Shown: piece after piece, positions 44,887 to 59,700 of the stretch
Layout: each line of letters begins with the position of its first letter
Position numbering within the stretch: position 1 is the stretch's first letter
NCBI RefSeq assembly: GCF_901709675.1
Contig: NC_051103.1
Span: 2,837,501 to 2,901,500, forward strand
Length of the DNA stretch: 64,000 bases
Direction of reading: 5' to 3'
DNA from: Syngnathus acus
Lineage: Eukaryota; Chordata; Actinopteri; Syngnathiformes; Syngnathidae
Notes under the pieces: model-generated
What the model saw: only the letters and a program-made list of their open reading frames with translations
Told to the model about the DNA's origin: nothing
The model's database searches: none
Translations under genes and position numbers: made by a program

Positions 44887-47733
44887 AGCCTTCGTCAGGA
44901 CAACACTTAAGAAAAGTAACACTGGAGGACAGGCAGCCCTCTCCTCCCCCTTGCCGCCTCTTCATCTGCTCTAAAACTGAAATTTAAAATGCAATGATCT
45001 GGATCCTCTTTTTTAAACGACAAGAATCACAAGCTAAGCGGGATGATCCCTTCTGACTGGTCTCCTTCCATCTATCTACCTCCCTCCTCATCTTCATCAC
45101 TTCCTATTTCAAAACTGTCTTCTGATTATTTTTTTTTTGGTGGATGATTTTTGTCTCTTCCCATCTTTGCGTGGGTATTGTGTGTATATTATGTATGTTT
45201 ATGTGTATATAAAAACACAGTATATATATTTATATACACACATGAATACTATATATATTATATACTGTTACATACCATGTGTAGTAGCTTTCATTGACTT
45301 CCCTTTTCAGCAATCACCAGAAAATAGACTTTGTTTCCAGGAACGTCTTAATGGAGGTTGATGTCATCGTCATTGATTTAAATGAGAATGGTGGAAATAA
45401 GGTGTACACATGAAATATAATAAAGCTCATGCAAGATCATATTTTATGCTTTGTGCTTTGTCTTCTGCTATGTCACCAGTGGGTAGAAAGTCAACACGTG
45501 CTGGTTTTGTGAGCAAGAAAAATTATTGAAATACCTTTTCCATTAATAGCATAACCTATGACCTATGCAACTCAACTGGGGTAAAAAAAAAAAGCCACAT
45601 CCCAGTTTACAAGGGTGTGCCCACTTGTGCAACCACAGTATTGTGTATTTTTATTTTATTTGGCTTCTCTTTAAAAGTTGGGTTTTGTAGACTTTTGTAT
45701 GAAGGCTCATGATCAATTTGGCTTATTTCTGCAAAACAAAACAAAATCTGAAAAATATGCAGCATCAAAAGATTCTGTAGTAGAAACCATGTTTGACCAC
45801 TAGATAGCAGCATCTCACTGCAATCCAGGCGTTTGTTGCATGTCTTTCTTTTTCTTTTGTATCTCAAAATGAAATGAATAATTGTGCACATATAGAATTG
45901 TCTAGAAAACATTTAAGAACTGGTATTTGATGGCCACCCTAAATAGGAATGTGCATTTTTATGTCTGTACAGCTAGAGTACCAACTTGCTGTTCCAACAC
46001 TTTTGTTTATTTTTACTAGTTCCACTAAATATCTGTAAATGCTTCAACGTATGTATGACACATCCATTTCCAAAATCAAGTCGCGTCTCCATGGGAATCA
46101 TAATGACTGTCCCCCCCCCCCCCATCCGCTGTACTGCAGTGGTTGTGATGATGCATCATCATCTTCTTCTTCACTCGCTTCCAAGATATGCAGCATCGCT
46201 GCCAAAGAGCAGGCAGCCCGCTCTGTTCACAGTAAATAATTTCTCATTTGCGCCGCTGTCAATCACCATGTGTCATAGAGAGGAACTCATTTCATGCTTG
46301 GCCTGTGTGAATGGCAGCGGCGGAAGACTCCGGAAGAAACCCCTCACGCACCTTTTACCCCTTTCTCTACTCTGCCGGTGATAATTGTTGTTTGTGTCCA
46401 ATTTGCGCAACAAATGGACAAGCAAAAGTGGCCTTAATGGTTGTCATAACAACAAGGCTGTTTCAGATTAGCCCCCTGTGCAGTAAAAAGCTTGAATATC
46501 CACCTAGACAAATTTGCCTTCTAATGCATTGTGTTTATCTTTTGGGGGCTGGAAGAATTGTCAGTGAGCAGCAAGGGCACGAGCACGCGGCGTTTGGATT
46601 GCCTCGCTCGGAGGTGCGCGCAGATAACAATCCCATCAGCGACGCACGACAATAATTGTCTCTTATCTATAATGAAAGATCGCGCGGTGGAGCTGCCGAA
46701 CAGTGTCGAAATGCGCAAGAAACACAAATGAACGCATAAAATGACAAATATGCTGAGTAACAGAGAGACTGGGAGAATTACAGTTGGACGTGTGCATTCA
46801 AAAGAGAAGGTCAAAGGTCACCACAGCTTATATTGCATTTTGAGCTGACACAAATTTACTTTTTGCAGCTGCACATAGATTTTCAAATCAATAATAATAG
46901 TATAGATTTTCTCATTTATTTTTATGCAAATATGTGGAAGTAAGTATTCTTAATTTGATATTGAAATGTGATGTGGACTGTATTGGGGATCTCTAAGGGG
47001 TAAGGTAAGAAGGCTTTTAATAGAGTACGGAAGCCATAGGAAATTGTAAATGTTGCTTTTGAGGTTTTCATTGAAGGTGAGGCGTTTATTTTGAAGAGCA
47101 CGATGTCTGTTAGAGGAGCGGCAAGTGTTGCCACAGCGACGGGCTTAATTGAAATGTGTTGCGGGCCTGCTACTCGTGCGGAACAAAAAGTGAGCACTTA
47201 TGCTAATGTTGCCACCAAGTGCTCCTGCTAAATTTAGTCCTGAGAGCATCCTGATCGGCCTTTCTTGAAATGGACCAAGCCTGTTTTGGTTCATTTAAAA
47301 AAAAACAAAAGACCCTTTTATGCGCTTGTAGGCCAGCACAAGCGTGTTAGCCTTTATTTTTAGGGTGAGCGGCCTTACGCTGGGGTCATGTAGCAACTTC
47401 AATAAGAAGGACATAGCTCAAACTCCAAGTATGTTTCCACTGTTCATCCAGCACCAAATGGCCGACAGCTGAGCCGCAACTCACCGAAGCAGGTTAACTC
47501 CTGAATTAATCTGCAGGCATGCGCTTTTTGAACATGGCCCAGCTATGTTAATAGAGAGAGGGGGGGGGAGTGGGCGGGATCAGCCAAGGATGCTTGCTGA
47601 CAGGGCAGACAATAAGAGTGACAGCTGCGGAGGATTTGATGTGTCCGCGCCGTGCAACTTTGGCCTAATTGATCATAAATCAGATTAACTGTTTATTTGC
47701 ATTACTTGGTGGGGCGGCTATGACACATCAAAT
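44887..47733. other. rab5c 3' UTR and znf385c upstream region
   Basis: The rab5c 3' UTR is AT-rich with TATATA runs (45,185-45,270) and AATAAA at 45,419. The remainder has no supported gene. Sequence just before 47,734 is probably the promoter and 5' UTR of the long znf385c form. Confidence 0.4.
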
Positions 47734-50700
47734 ATGGAAGACTTGCTGACGAGCGGCGACATCGCTGCCATGTTGGATGTGTCGAAGAGAGCGAGGGAGA
47801 GAGAGAGGGAGGCAGAGGGAGAGAGTGAGGAGGAGGCAGCTGAGCGCGGGCTCAGTCAGGTCGAGAGCCAGGAAATGGACATCAGCAGCGGTAAAATAGA
47901 GGGGACACCTCCTGTCGGTAGGAGATACTTTTTTTGTTTTTTTTAAACATTTATACGGTTAGTGTGTATACATTATTTTCTGTGACTAATTCTCTAGAGG
48001 ACAGCTAGTTTGGTCATTTTGGACTGTAATGATCTCAAAACTAATACAAATGTCACGTTAAATAGGCTGATGGGACTCACACAAACTAATCAATAATAAT
48101 AATAATAATAATATTTTTTTTTATGCTTAAATGCAACTAGAATAAATTTACATCCACTGTCGGATAACTTACTCTACCACATAAGCATGCCGTTATTACA
48201 CCTTTTAAGACATTTTGATATTTTCTGAAAAAGGATGCTCATGCTTTGGTTTTTAATTTTTTTGGAGTTGCTGTTTTGATTGAAAAAACGTTTTTTTATT
48301 CAACATGATTATTATTTATTAAAGAAAAAATCAGTTCGGTCGTTTAAAGACGTGCCTTGCTTTAAAATTGCCAATATTTTATTCACTAAAACATTTATTA
48401 CTTTTTTGCCATTTAATTCCACAAAACAAACCCACAAAAAAATTCAAAATGCTCAAATTTAATTTACAGTTTTATTTAAGATATTAAATTAGGATTAAGG
48501 ATATGTATAAATATTACATGGAAAAAATGTGTGTTTGTAATCAAAGCTTTGTGTAGAGCAATGGTTGGCAACATAAGGCTGGTGGGCCACCGTAAGAGCA
48601 TTTGATTCTTAAATAAATGCTCTAAAAGGCCGCAAACATCGAACCCGCTAATAGAAATCACACAGACATCCTCTTTTCTGTATTTATCCATACATGTAGT
48701 GTGGTCATGATTACCGTGAGCTCAAAATCTATTCGACCCAAGAAGGTCCACTTAAGCGCCCTGCATCATCATCATCATCCTTCCAGTCCCTCGTCCTCCT
48801 CTGCATTGGCTAAATGGCTCCAAACGACGCCCGGCAGTGTTCTCCGAGCACCCCCCCCCCGTACATTGAACAAAAGGTCCTTGATTCATTAAATCCGTCG
48901 CCCACTCCTCAAAGCCATGTTGTCATTTTCACCACTTTGCTTCACCTGCCCGCCGCTCGTCTTTTGGGACGTAGGTGTGCACGCATAAGGGCCTCGCTCG
49001 TCGACACTCGAAGATGACGCATATTTTCCCGCAAAGCACCGAATATCTTATCATGTTGTATTGTGACAATTTTAGCTTGAGCGTAACGCTGAGAGTTAAT
49101 TCACAAACGAATCCTCCCGCTGTGGATTTAATACTCGCAGCCGTTCTTTTGCTCAGAAATCATAAATATATCGGCGAGTCCTGCTACAGGGCTTTTTCCA
49201 GCTCATTTGTGTCAAAATGGGTTTGTGAAAATGTGCGTGAGAAATTCACGCTGCTAATTGTATCGTGTGTGTGTGTGTGTGTGTGTCGGTGATTGTGTTG
49301 AAACAATTGTTATTAAATAGGAGCTTGTTTCTGTTTGTGGTTTGTTTCAAAGATTTAAAAAGATGACTATTATTACTTTGCTATTTAACTGAGCATTTCA
49401 GCTATTAAAATAATATATAACATTTTTCTTGCTGTAATTTACTCGAGAGTAACAGTCAGTCGGGGTGAGGTGTTTATGAAGTGAAAGGCCTTCATATGGA
49501 CAAAAGTACAGTCTATAATTTTATGCAAGTAAGGAATTTGGGCTTTCAATAGTCGAAATATATTTATTGTATTATTACGTATTTCCCAGTTTTGAATGTA
49601 CATTTTTTTTAACCTACGTTTATTTAACTAGAAAAGACTGATCCATAATTTTATATATGTTCCACAAATGAATTATACTTAAAGTAGTATCTATGATTCA
49701 AAAATATCCATGATAATAAATGTTATTTAATTTTTGCCTATTCGTATCCAGCTGCCTCATTGCTCGGCGTTCGCCGCGGAGCGCCGCATTCCTCGTTGCC
49801 CCGCCCCGGCCGAAGGGTGACATTTGCCGATGACTTTTAAGCCACGCAGTTGCGATGAAGTTGAATTTTTCTCTGCGTCTCGTCTGCGTCGTGGCGTTTG
49901 ACTTCCAGACTCGGTCTCGGTGAAGAACATCATCTGTGAAATTGAGACTAACCAAGTGGAACGGGATTGCGATGGGAGCAGCTTGAGCTGCAGTATAGCC
50001 CCCGCCCCTCCCTCGCCGCGTCTATAGACTCGCCGCCCCTGCTGATCACTTTGTGTGCAAAACATCATATGCCGTCGATTGTTATTTGGCATTTACATGA
50101 AATGACGCTAAAACAAAAAGGCTCGACACGTACAAATGTGCGCGAGAAACACAATGATGGAATTGTGCGTCCACCCGTGTGCTTCGAGCAGCCATTTTCG
50201 GTCATGGCGTGTGCTTCGCCGCCGGCCAGCTTTGCGAAATCCATCCCCCCCGTCGCCCAGATGTCTCGATGGTAGGATACCGCCCCTCAAAAAAAAAAAA
50301 CCCCGTAATTACCAAAATTAAGGCGAAAAAAAAATGCACCTTTGTCTTCGTTATCTCCAAAACTATATTTCAAACGGAGAGCGTGAGTCGCGAAATTACA
50401 AACGACGCACGGGCTTATCGCAACAGACTCGCACCCCCACCTCAGACACGGCCAAATGGATTTTTGTGTCGAGGCTCCCTTCAGAGATTGTAATGGCTCG
50501 TCTTTGGGCTGTGTCATTACAAGTCACATGACAGCCTGCCCGTGCACTGATAACTGTGATCTTTATTCTGCTGCTCGCAAGCAAAGATAGAGCTTGGGGG
50601 TGTGAGGGTGGGGAGACCCCGCCCCCAAATAAACCTCTGCTGCTGGCTGGAGCCCCGGGTGGAAAAATGAAGCGCGACGAATGCGAATTGTGGCCCTTTT

Positions 50701-53700
50701 TCCCCCCCCCCACATTTGAAATTTGCAACGTTATTGTCTGTTTTTAGACGGAAAACGTAAATGACAAAAAAACATCCCGGTAAAAGTGGGAACGCGGGTT
50801 TGCGGGAGGAATTGACAGGTGCCCTCTATTGTCAACGAATTTTGCCATTAATCGTCAAATTCTATTGCCTTTTTAAAAGCCATCCCTACCCGACACAAAA
50901 GACTCGCCCTGCAGACCAAATTAAATGGCCGTTAAATTAGGGAGCCATTATGGCATTCACTGCTCTGCTGATTTTTGTGACGCTTTCCCCCCAACACACA
51001 CACACACACACACTCTTCCCCCCAGTCATGAGTGAAACACACTGAGGCAGCCACTGTAGGTAGTTAAATGGCCACTTATAATCATCTCTCCTCTGTCCAC
51101 GGATGAATTTACAATGCAGGTCAAAGTATTTTACACAGAGACATTTTATATTTGGTCTCACTTTGTTTACATTCACTGAACACATAAAATCACGATTGCA
51201 AAACATTATATTGTTTTTATAAAACCTACCAGTCTTAACATGGATCAAATCTTGACATTAGCATAATATCTGCTAACGTTGGACTCGCCTTTTAATTACA
51301 AAAATGTGTTCGCCCCCTGATAAGAATTTGATTGTATGCGACCGCATGGTGTACTGCAGCGGCAATGCGTTTTGTGCTTAACCCAAACCACCTTAAGGAT
51401 CCAGTGTGATAATTCAGGCAATTAGGCCCATTTATCCAGAGAGTGAACCTAATTAAAAAAATCAATTCAATTTATCCTGTCAAGGCTCCGAAAAGGAGTC
51501 GGCAAAGATAAGACATTTGCAGGATGGATGGCTTTTCTGGGAATGTGAGCGATCTTATCTTGCGTCGGGGATGATTTGGTTTGAAAACAAAAATACCGCA
51601 TTGGATTTCTTCACCTGTTTTCACTGAAGGGTAAAATCATTTCATCTTTTAGATAACTAATGGCTGGATGAGAACAACAAGAAAATACAGATACATATAT
51701 AGTAGTGCTTGTTTATTATTTACCGACACGTCCATAAAGCAAGTTGAGAGTAATCGTTCGCCATCCAGTAAAATTAGACCGAGTCGCTTATTCTTTGTCA
51801 CTCTTCCTTCCTTCCTTCTTTCCTTCCTTCCTTCCACACTCAGAATAAAGACGCGACCCACATTTCCCCCGCAATGCTTTCGGATGGCTTTAGCAACAAG
51901 GAGGCTGAACGGAAGCGTCAGTTTGGCTCACTGAATTGAAATGTTGAATTTTAATTTCAATGATACCAACCATTTGATTATCTGAATTTTATTCTGCCAA
52001 ATATCACAATCAGTTGGGCCTTAATGATTAATAATGTAACCAAGTGCTAGCTTGAGCAAGTCTACCTAATGTTGTGACCGGTGAGCACATAGTATATCCT
52101 ACTATTATTAATAGACACATTAACGCTCCAAACATCACACTGCTAAATGTCAATACGGCGCAGTAAGTACCCTGGCTCCATTATTAGTCCTGAATATGTA
52201 AATCCCAGAGAGAGTTGGCTATAAAAAGCCATCCGTGGAATTTCAGCCAACAACTACTCAAGTGCTCTTGGCAGGGATACAAGGGTGTGAACGCGCGTTT
52301 ACATTTGGAAACAATCTCAGGGCATAGCGGGGTTATGACACTTCCTGCCTCGTCCGTGCCCCTTGACAGCTCCCGGAACGGCAACGTTGCCACGTTGATA
52401 ATGGATGCGTGCAGCGGGGGACGCGTGACATGTCCCGGGATGCATTTGATATGACTGACTGTCTCCGTCCCACTCAATAAGCGGACGCTTAGATTCCGCC
52501 GCGGGGGGTTTCTTCGTAACGAACGCTGAGGGATGGCAGGCCGAGCGAACCGACCGTATGCTTTCCATGTGAAGCGATAGTCGTGGGTGGAAGAAAACAT
52601 GGAGGCATGGATGACTCATGAAGATGACTAATAAAAGCGTCTTCCATGTCATTTGTATCGCCTTCCTGTAGTCTGTAGCTGTGAAACCCGAGGCCCCGGG
52701 GTCCAGATCCGGTCCACCGAAACACTTTATGCGCCCCGCTAAACAACGTAGATCAACATAGAACAGAGGCGAAATTCCTAATTAGTGTTCCTAATATTGG
52801 GGCCGGTGGGAGTTGAAGGACTGTGTTCCATTTTAAACAGAGGTCACATCCCTTTAGCAGCCTTAGGGTCCACCCAGATGGTCGCTGACAGATGCCCAAA
52901 ATTGCTGTTGTCCTTGCTTGGAACACAGTCCCACACTGCAGTTAAAAAAAAAAAAAAAAAAAAAAACTTCCCTTCCAATATTAGAATTTTTTCTTTACTG
53001 GTTTTGACTCAAATTGTCTTATCCCGCCGGCCATTGCGGGCCTATTTGCATCGCAATATAAGTCACGGGCTTTGTCCTAATATTTCCCCCTCGCCGTGTT
53101 TATCACCAGACAAACGCATTCTCCTCTTGGCGTTGGCCGCCTTTGCCTCGCTAACCTCTTATCTCCCCTCTCCCGCCGCGCCGCTCTTGTCCTTGGCTCG
53201 GTCGCACGTCCTTTACTCTGCTGGACGCTCGCCAAGGGTTTTCGCCAGCGTGAGGTGGGCCGCTCGTTTAGCCCCCCGCTGTGTGTCCTGTTACTGGGCC
53301 GCCAGCACGGCAGGAACGCTTCTCTTGCGCTTTTGTCCGATATGACTGCATAATCTCTGCATAAATAAACATTTTAAAAAAAGATATATAAATACATCAG
53401 TGCCTTGACATACAAGTGACCTAGTTTTAGCCAAATTTTTTTTTTTGCTTTGACCTACGAGTGAAAAAATAAATAAAAATAAAATATTACATCAGTGCTA
53501 TTTTCTCATTTAAAAAGTTTTGTTTTCGAGTAAGAGTCGCTTTACATAAAAAAGAAATCCCGCTACTCCACCGCGTTTGATATCTTATACTGTTTAAACT
53601 GAAACAACAATGGGTGTGTGTTTGCACCTGTGTGTGTGTTGGTGAACATTGTCAGATAGCAGAGGTCTAATTAAAGAGCTGGCATGTCCCAAACCTGCTC

Positions 53701-56700
53701 AAGCTCTTTGTTTAACACTGCAGTTAATCTCCAGCTACACAGTGCTGTGTGTTATCTGCTGATTACTGCGAGGTGTCCACCAGATGAATGTCAAGCTGGG
53801 ACAGATGCGTGAATGTGGGGCTTCTTGAAGATGTGCGTCTCATCTCCAACTTATTTGGCACCGTTTACTCATGTTGAGTGTCCCAGTGGAAACAGAGCGA
53901 CTAAAAATATGGATCCACTTAACAACTCCCACTCACTTACCTAACAGTGTGAATCACTGCTGTATTTGCGTTTGCGAATGACCTTGACACCAGGACTGCT
54001 TGTCGCCGTCATAAAACCTCCGCGCAGGCGGCCGATGCTTTGAGGAATATTTTGAGACTCTTCACCGTATGGAGTCATGTGTTCGGAATTCAGATCTGAA
54101 GATTTATAATGACCTCGACATTAATGCTAGTTTTGTTAGCAATGGCTTTCTGCATCATTGTGTGTTAGCATTCATACGAACGTTCATTGTTAGCATTGCT
54201 GCTATGGAGAGCAGCTACGCTTTATGTCTGTCGTATTCACTCGAAACTGTCCCATTTCTTGGTCTTTTGTGCTCAAATTACAGGGTAATTGAGCCGTGTG
54301 TGACGGGGGTTTCAAACTCGTGCTCTCACAAAAGCAGCACGGTTGCCTAGCGACAACTTTAATTATAGTCCACCTGTCATTCTGCATTAATCAAGCGTCT
54401 CAGTATTCATTCTGACCGTCGGCTTCGGGGAGCGTCTGTATTTTGTTGGAATTATTGAATTCCTTTGTGTCGCTCGACGAGGTTCGGCGCAACCTCCACA
54501 ATGCTTTTTCTCTGCGGTCACTGAAGTGGTGACTTCTGCTTTTGTGGCGCTCACACTCACTAGTAGCAGATAGAGACATAAATCGGCCTTCATGACCTCA
54601 GCTTGACGTGATTGGCTTTCGTCTGATATTTACAGACATGACAATGCCGGCAGGCAGCCAGCGCATGCATGTGCACCTCAAATGTCGAATGCCTTCAAAC
54701 TAAAATACAAACAAACAAACGCGCAACTCTTGAGTGACCTGACTTAAGACTCTAAGGCTGTCACTGTTGAACATTTTCAGAGTCGATTACTCGATAGAGT
54801 AATCGACTAATCGGATAAAATTTTATTTATTTCAATTTTGGGTTTTTTATGATTACAAAACCATTGACTGTGTATCAACCAATTACTGTTGTTTATTTGG
54901 TTTTGTGTAGGGATTTAAAAAAACAGCTACTCACCCAAAAATTTTTTTTTTGGTGCTGTGGATGGCTGGCATCCAGTCCAGTCCAAATTCAGCTGAGAAA
55001 AAAATGACAATAAAAGGCCGCAGTCTGAGAGCATAGTTAAAGGTGTCCGAGGTCTAAATGAACACCTGCTTGCGTTCAACTACCAACCATTATTCCATTT
55101 TTTGTGCAGCAGCTTGCCCGATGGCAGGACGCGGCATCACTCAAATTAATCCCGGTGACGGATGGCTGGCTTTGAAGTGCGCGCCGCTGCTCGGAGGCAG
55201 ATAAATTCTCGCCAAAACAGATTTCCTTTCCGCTTTCATCTCTCCAGCGGACAAATTGAAATTTCTGCAAACAGATTTTTTTTTTTTGCAAATGAAGGCG
55301 ACCGGGCAGAATGCTCAAATATGGCGTGGTTTTAATCGTGGCTATTATCACATGAAAAGTGCTAAAACAAATAACTGAGCTACACATGTGCTAACATTCA
55401 CACATTGTCAGTGGATGCTGGAGCTTAAAACCATCAAGCCATTAAAAAAAAAAAAAATCACTCCTACTGTGATAACTTTATTAACTGTACAAACATTTTA
55501 ACATTAGTAACTGTTTTAATGACATTTAATTATTACTCTTCCCTCAATATTATGACTATAATTTAATATGCATAATTATGCATATTTTTCAACCCCAGGA
55601 TATGGCTGCTTACTAGCCTTTTTTTATTTTTGAATTAAAACACTGAACTTTTTTTTTTTCTTTCAAACTCCAAACTTCCCAAGCTCATGGACCTGGACTA
55701 CCACCGTCGCTATGATATATTGCCCTGACACGTGCCAGAGATACTGTATAGGCCTTTTATTAGCGGTTAATGCACACCTCATTCTACTGGCTGTATTGTT
55801 GACACAGTGGCGCCCACCACAGATTATTAGCAGATAAATCTGAGCCTTAAGCAATCACTCTTGTGTGATATCTCTGTTTGGAAAAAGAATGGCCACCGTG
55901 AGCATGCTCCTCCATCATAGTAATGACACGGCTACATTTTGCATCCTGTGGAGTCATGTTGCCCCCCTGTGGAGACTTCAGTGACGTACCACACACACGA
56001 TGCACGAAGTTGAAGACGTTTCATGTCTAAAAGGCTTTTCCAGTTGTAAATTGAAGGAGTGGACTTCCCCTATTCATGTGTGTCCCCTGGGAGTGCTCAC
56101 ATCTTGATGGGTTTGTTGTTGTTGTGGGCCGTGACACTTGCCTGTCGGCGATCTTCGGGGGAGAAATGTCAGGCCATTGTTGTTAGCAAACGGTTTTGTT
56201 TTGGGAGAGCATTTGACACGGCGTCTTTCACCCTTCTCTCAAATTGGACAACTATTTACGCCAAGTACCACCACCAACCATTGGCGGAGCTAGACAGGGG
56301 GGGGCCCACAGGGGCGCTGGCCCCTCTGAAATTTTCCATTCTTATTTCCTTCCTAACAACGCACATTGTTCCCGCCCTAGATGGAAAAGAAGAAGAAGAA
56401 GAGGAAAATGAAGACAATAAAAGGGTGGCACCGAGGGCTAAGCGCGAGCGACGTCAAGGCAACGCCAGCGCCACCGTGTGCCAGGTGTGCAGCATCCGGC
56501 TTAATTCTGGAGCCCAAGCCCAGATCCATTATAAGGGCAAAACGCACCAGAGGAGACTGCGCAGACTGGCCAAGGTTGTCGGATCAGGTACTGCTCATCT
56601 TTTATATATATATTTTTTGTGTGTTTAGTTGGATGAAACTCGCCATTCCCGAATAGATGCTCGGTAATTTTCTTTTCCTGCACACCTGTTTTGACACGAG

Positions 56701-59700
56701 GCCATTCATCACCCTCGCCCGCTGCCATTCCTCTCAAGCAAAAGCTGTAATGAGCCAATGCAGGCCACATCTAATGTTGATGTAGGGAGCTGTCTCATTC
56801 CATCAGCTCAACGCGCGTATTTAGCCGCTCCGCACAATATTCAATTAATTCAGTCGCCGCTGTTTAATGTCTCGCTTGCTCCGACCTCATTTTGTCATCA
56901 TCACAATCGTATTGGCATTTTGCACATGTGTCAGAAAATAACCTTTAGCCACGGTCAGTTATCCTTCAAAGTTTGCCAGTCACCCTGTCGGCAAAGGGAA
57001 ACTCGAGCATGTTGCTCTTTGGATTATGCATTTTCATATCAGACACAATTAATTCTACAAGCTTTTTTTTTAACTCCCTTTCTATTTTTTGCTCGAGACA
57101 AAACGAGCCAAGTCAATTAAGGTGACGCTTAGCGTCATTCCGCCTGCTCTGCGATTAAAGGACCCTAATAATACCCGTTCTCGCAGCTGAACTAACATTC
57201 CCTTTTATTTAGCTGCATGAAGCAGTTGCGAATGAAATGAGGTTTAATAGGGTCATTCTCCGTGAGGGGCCCCCTTTGGAAATGGGAATGGAGCAAACCA
57301 CTTTCTATTATCACCGTTTGATAAACTCCACGGTCTCAAAGGAGATATTCTCTCCTCTCCCCTGAGATAGCCTTGCCCCCCGCCCCACCCCCTAGCTCCG
57401 CCCCTGCTGAGTATCACAACCAAAAAGTCTAAATTCTGAACCTGCATGCGCGCTCAACCTTTGGTATTTTTTTAACAGGAGCGCTGATGTCATCAATCTC
57501 ATTAATGACATCCCAATCCAAGCACATCTGTTGTGCAAATGAGTTTGGTTTCCTTCTAAATGCGCCTTCCGCTATTCCTTTTTTGCCATGTAGCATGCTT
57601 GCCATCTTGCAAAGAATAACACTAATAAATCCTTCCCATTGTTTTCAAGTAATCCCGGGAAGGAAAGACATTATGGTTGAGTGTCCTCAAGGGGGGGAGC
57701 GTGCAGGTGGCAGTTCTGAATAGAAATCTGTGCTGGAGGGAGGAAGAGGAAAAGGAGGAGGGGGGGATGAAGGATGTTGCTCATAGCCAACCTCTCTCGT
57801 TCTCTCTCTCTCTCCTCCCTTTCCCACTCGCTCGCTCCATCCTTTGCTGTGGTGCGTTCTCACGCACCCAGAAGAGTAACGCACTTGCTCTTCACGCACA
57901 CTCAGCATCCCGCTTTCCCTGCGTCGTCTCCGAAAGGGGGCGGGGGGTGGGAAGGGTACGGGGACCGGCCGAGCATGGCGCTTTTTAATTGCGAGGTGTA
58001 CCGCCCGGCGCTCTGGATGGACGCCACAATGTGACGCTGACTGAGAGGACGGCCATTTCAAAAGGAGGACGCGATTTGCCCCAAAAGTTCCTGATGAGAG
58101 TTCAACTGACAGAAGTTGAGTGACTAGCGGAAGAATCCCAAAACAAGCGGAGATGCTCTTAGGTAAGCTCGCTCGGGGGATGGAACAAGTGCTTCTAGGA
58201 AAATGTGCTTTTGGCAGTCGGGGCTGGTTCTTGGACTAATTGGCCCCTCTTATAGGGGCCAAGTGGGGGGTGGTGACCCCCACAATGGCGCCACGCTGTT
58301 CCCCAGATGTGCCAAGTCATTTTAAGGCAAGAACAAAAATTGCCAATGTCACAGCAGATTGCTGCCAATTATGCCAATGCCTCCCTGAGGATTAGCTCGC
58401 ATAATTGAAGTCTGATCTAGATAAAAGCCATTTTTGTCATTAATTTGTCGGTTTTTTTCAGCAATTGGAAGGAAATGCTGATCTTTTTTTTTTGACTTGT
58501 TATATTTGTTCCTATAGTGACTGTGATATTTTTCATTACGAGTACTTTGATTAGGAAACTCATGCAAAGCGAGATAAGTAAACGACGTCGTCACATAGAC
58601 CACGATTTGCTCAGCTCAGCATCAGATTAGCTGCTCATTTAAATTCCATTTGCATATAAATTAGTGGTGGATAGATTTTGTTTTTTCTTTTCAATGCACT
58701 TTACGCTTGTACGGCAAAAACGTGCGGCACACCGTCATTCGGCACATTCGATCGGGCCGCCTTATCTCGATTCAAGCAGATGGCGGCGCTTTATTTTAAG
58801 TGCCTTTGATAACGGAGCATTTGCTCCGTCTGATCAGTGCTGATAGTGCTCATTTCCCAGCACATTAGCTTTTTTGTGAATTATAAGTGCATGTAAAAGG
58901 TTAAATAAGCTATCAGTTATCACCAAAATGGCCTCCGTCGAGTCAGGATCCCGCCAAAAGAACCAAAGCAGCTTTTCCCTCCATCGCTTCCTCTGTGACG
59001 TTGAATCACCCAGAGACCAATCTTGGAAAAAAATAGCAATTAATTCTTTCACATAGTTTTTTTCTCCCACAGTACTTTATTTTCTTTTTATAGCCAAATG
59101 AGAAAGATCGAAAACAGGGGGGACGAATGCAGATTAGTGCGTAAAGATTGATTAAATCCCACTGAAACCTTTGATTATTGTTCAAGAGCCTTTAATGAAG
59201 ACAAGTAGAATAAAATTATATTTTGTACGTCATTGATGACTAACACCTTAACACCCCCCCCACCTTTGTACCACACCGCGTGTAAATGTCACCTCACTAA
59301 TGTTTGCCTTGGGTTTCGACAAAGGTCGCACTGCATGTAAATGATAATTTAATAGCGCTCGGGCCAGCCAAGTGTGACGAGGTCTTCAAGCAGAAAGACG
59401 ACTTTTCCGTTGAGTTCGGACAATCTTTGGCATGTATTACTAGCGTTGGACTGGTGTGTTTCTTTGCAGGTGCGCTGTCCCACAACCAGGTCCACCCTCT
59501 CCTGGGTTCCCTGCAACTGTCGGCCCAAGCGAGCCTCCAGCCGCACAACCACTTGGAGCACTTCTTGCCCCTCAGGATCAGCACCTCCTCGCCCCTCAGC
59601 CTTTTCCCAAATTTCAACGTGGTGAGATTTAGTCCACAAAATGCCCTCAGAGATAATAATAAAATAAAATAAAAATGATAAATAATAATAATCTCTTGCT

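Noticed and set aside
52785-53345. 186-residue frame in znf385c intron 1
   Set aside because: It includes a run of lysines from a poly-A tract and has no similarity to known families or splice support.
54775-54825. Short palindrome with GATTACTCGATAGAGTAATC
   Set aside because: It is too short and isolated to assign to an element or regulatory site.
56059-56380. Longer open frame before znf385c exon 2
   Set aside because: There is no family similarity before the acceptor CCCTAG, and part of it looks like a transposon fragment.
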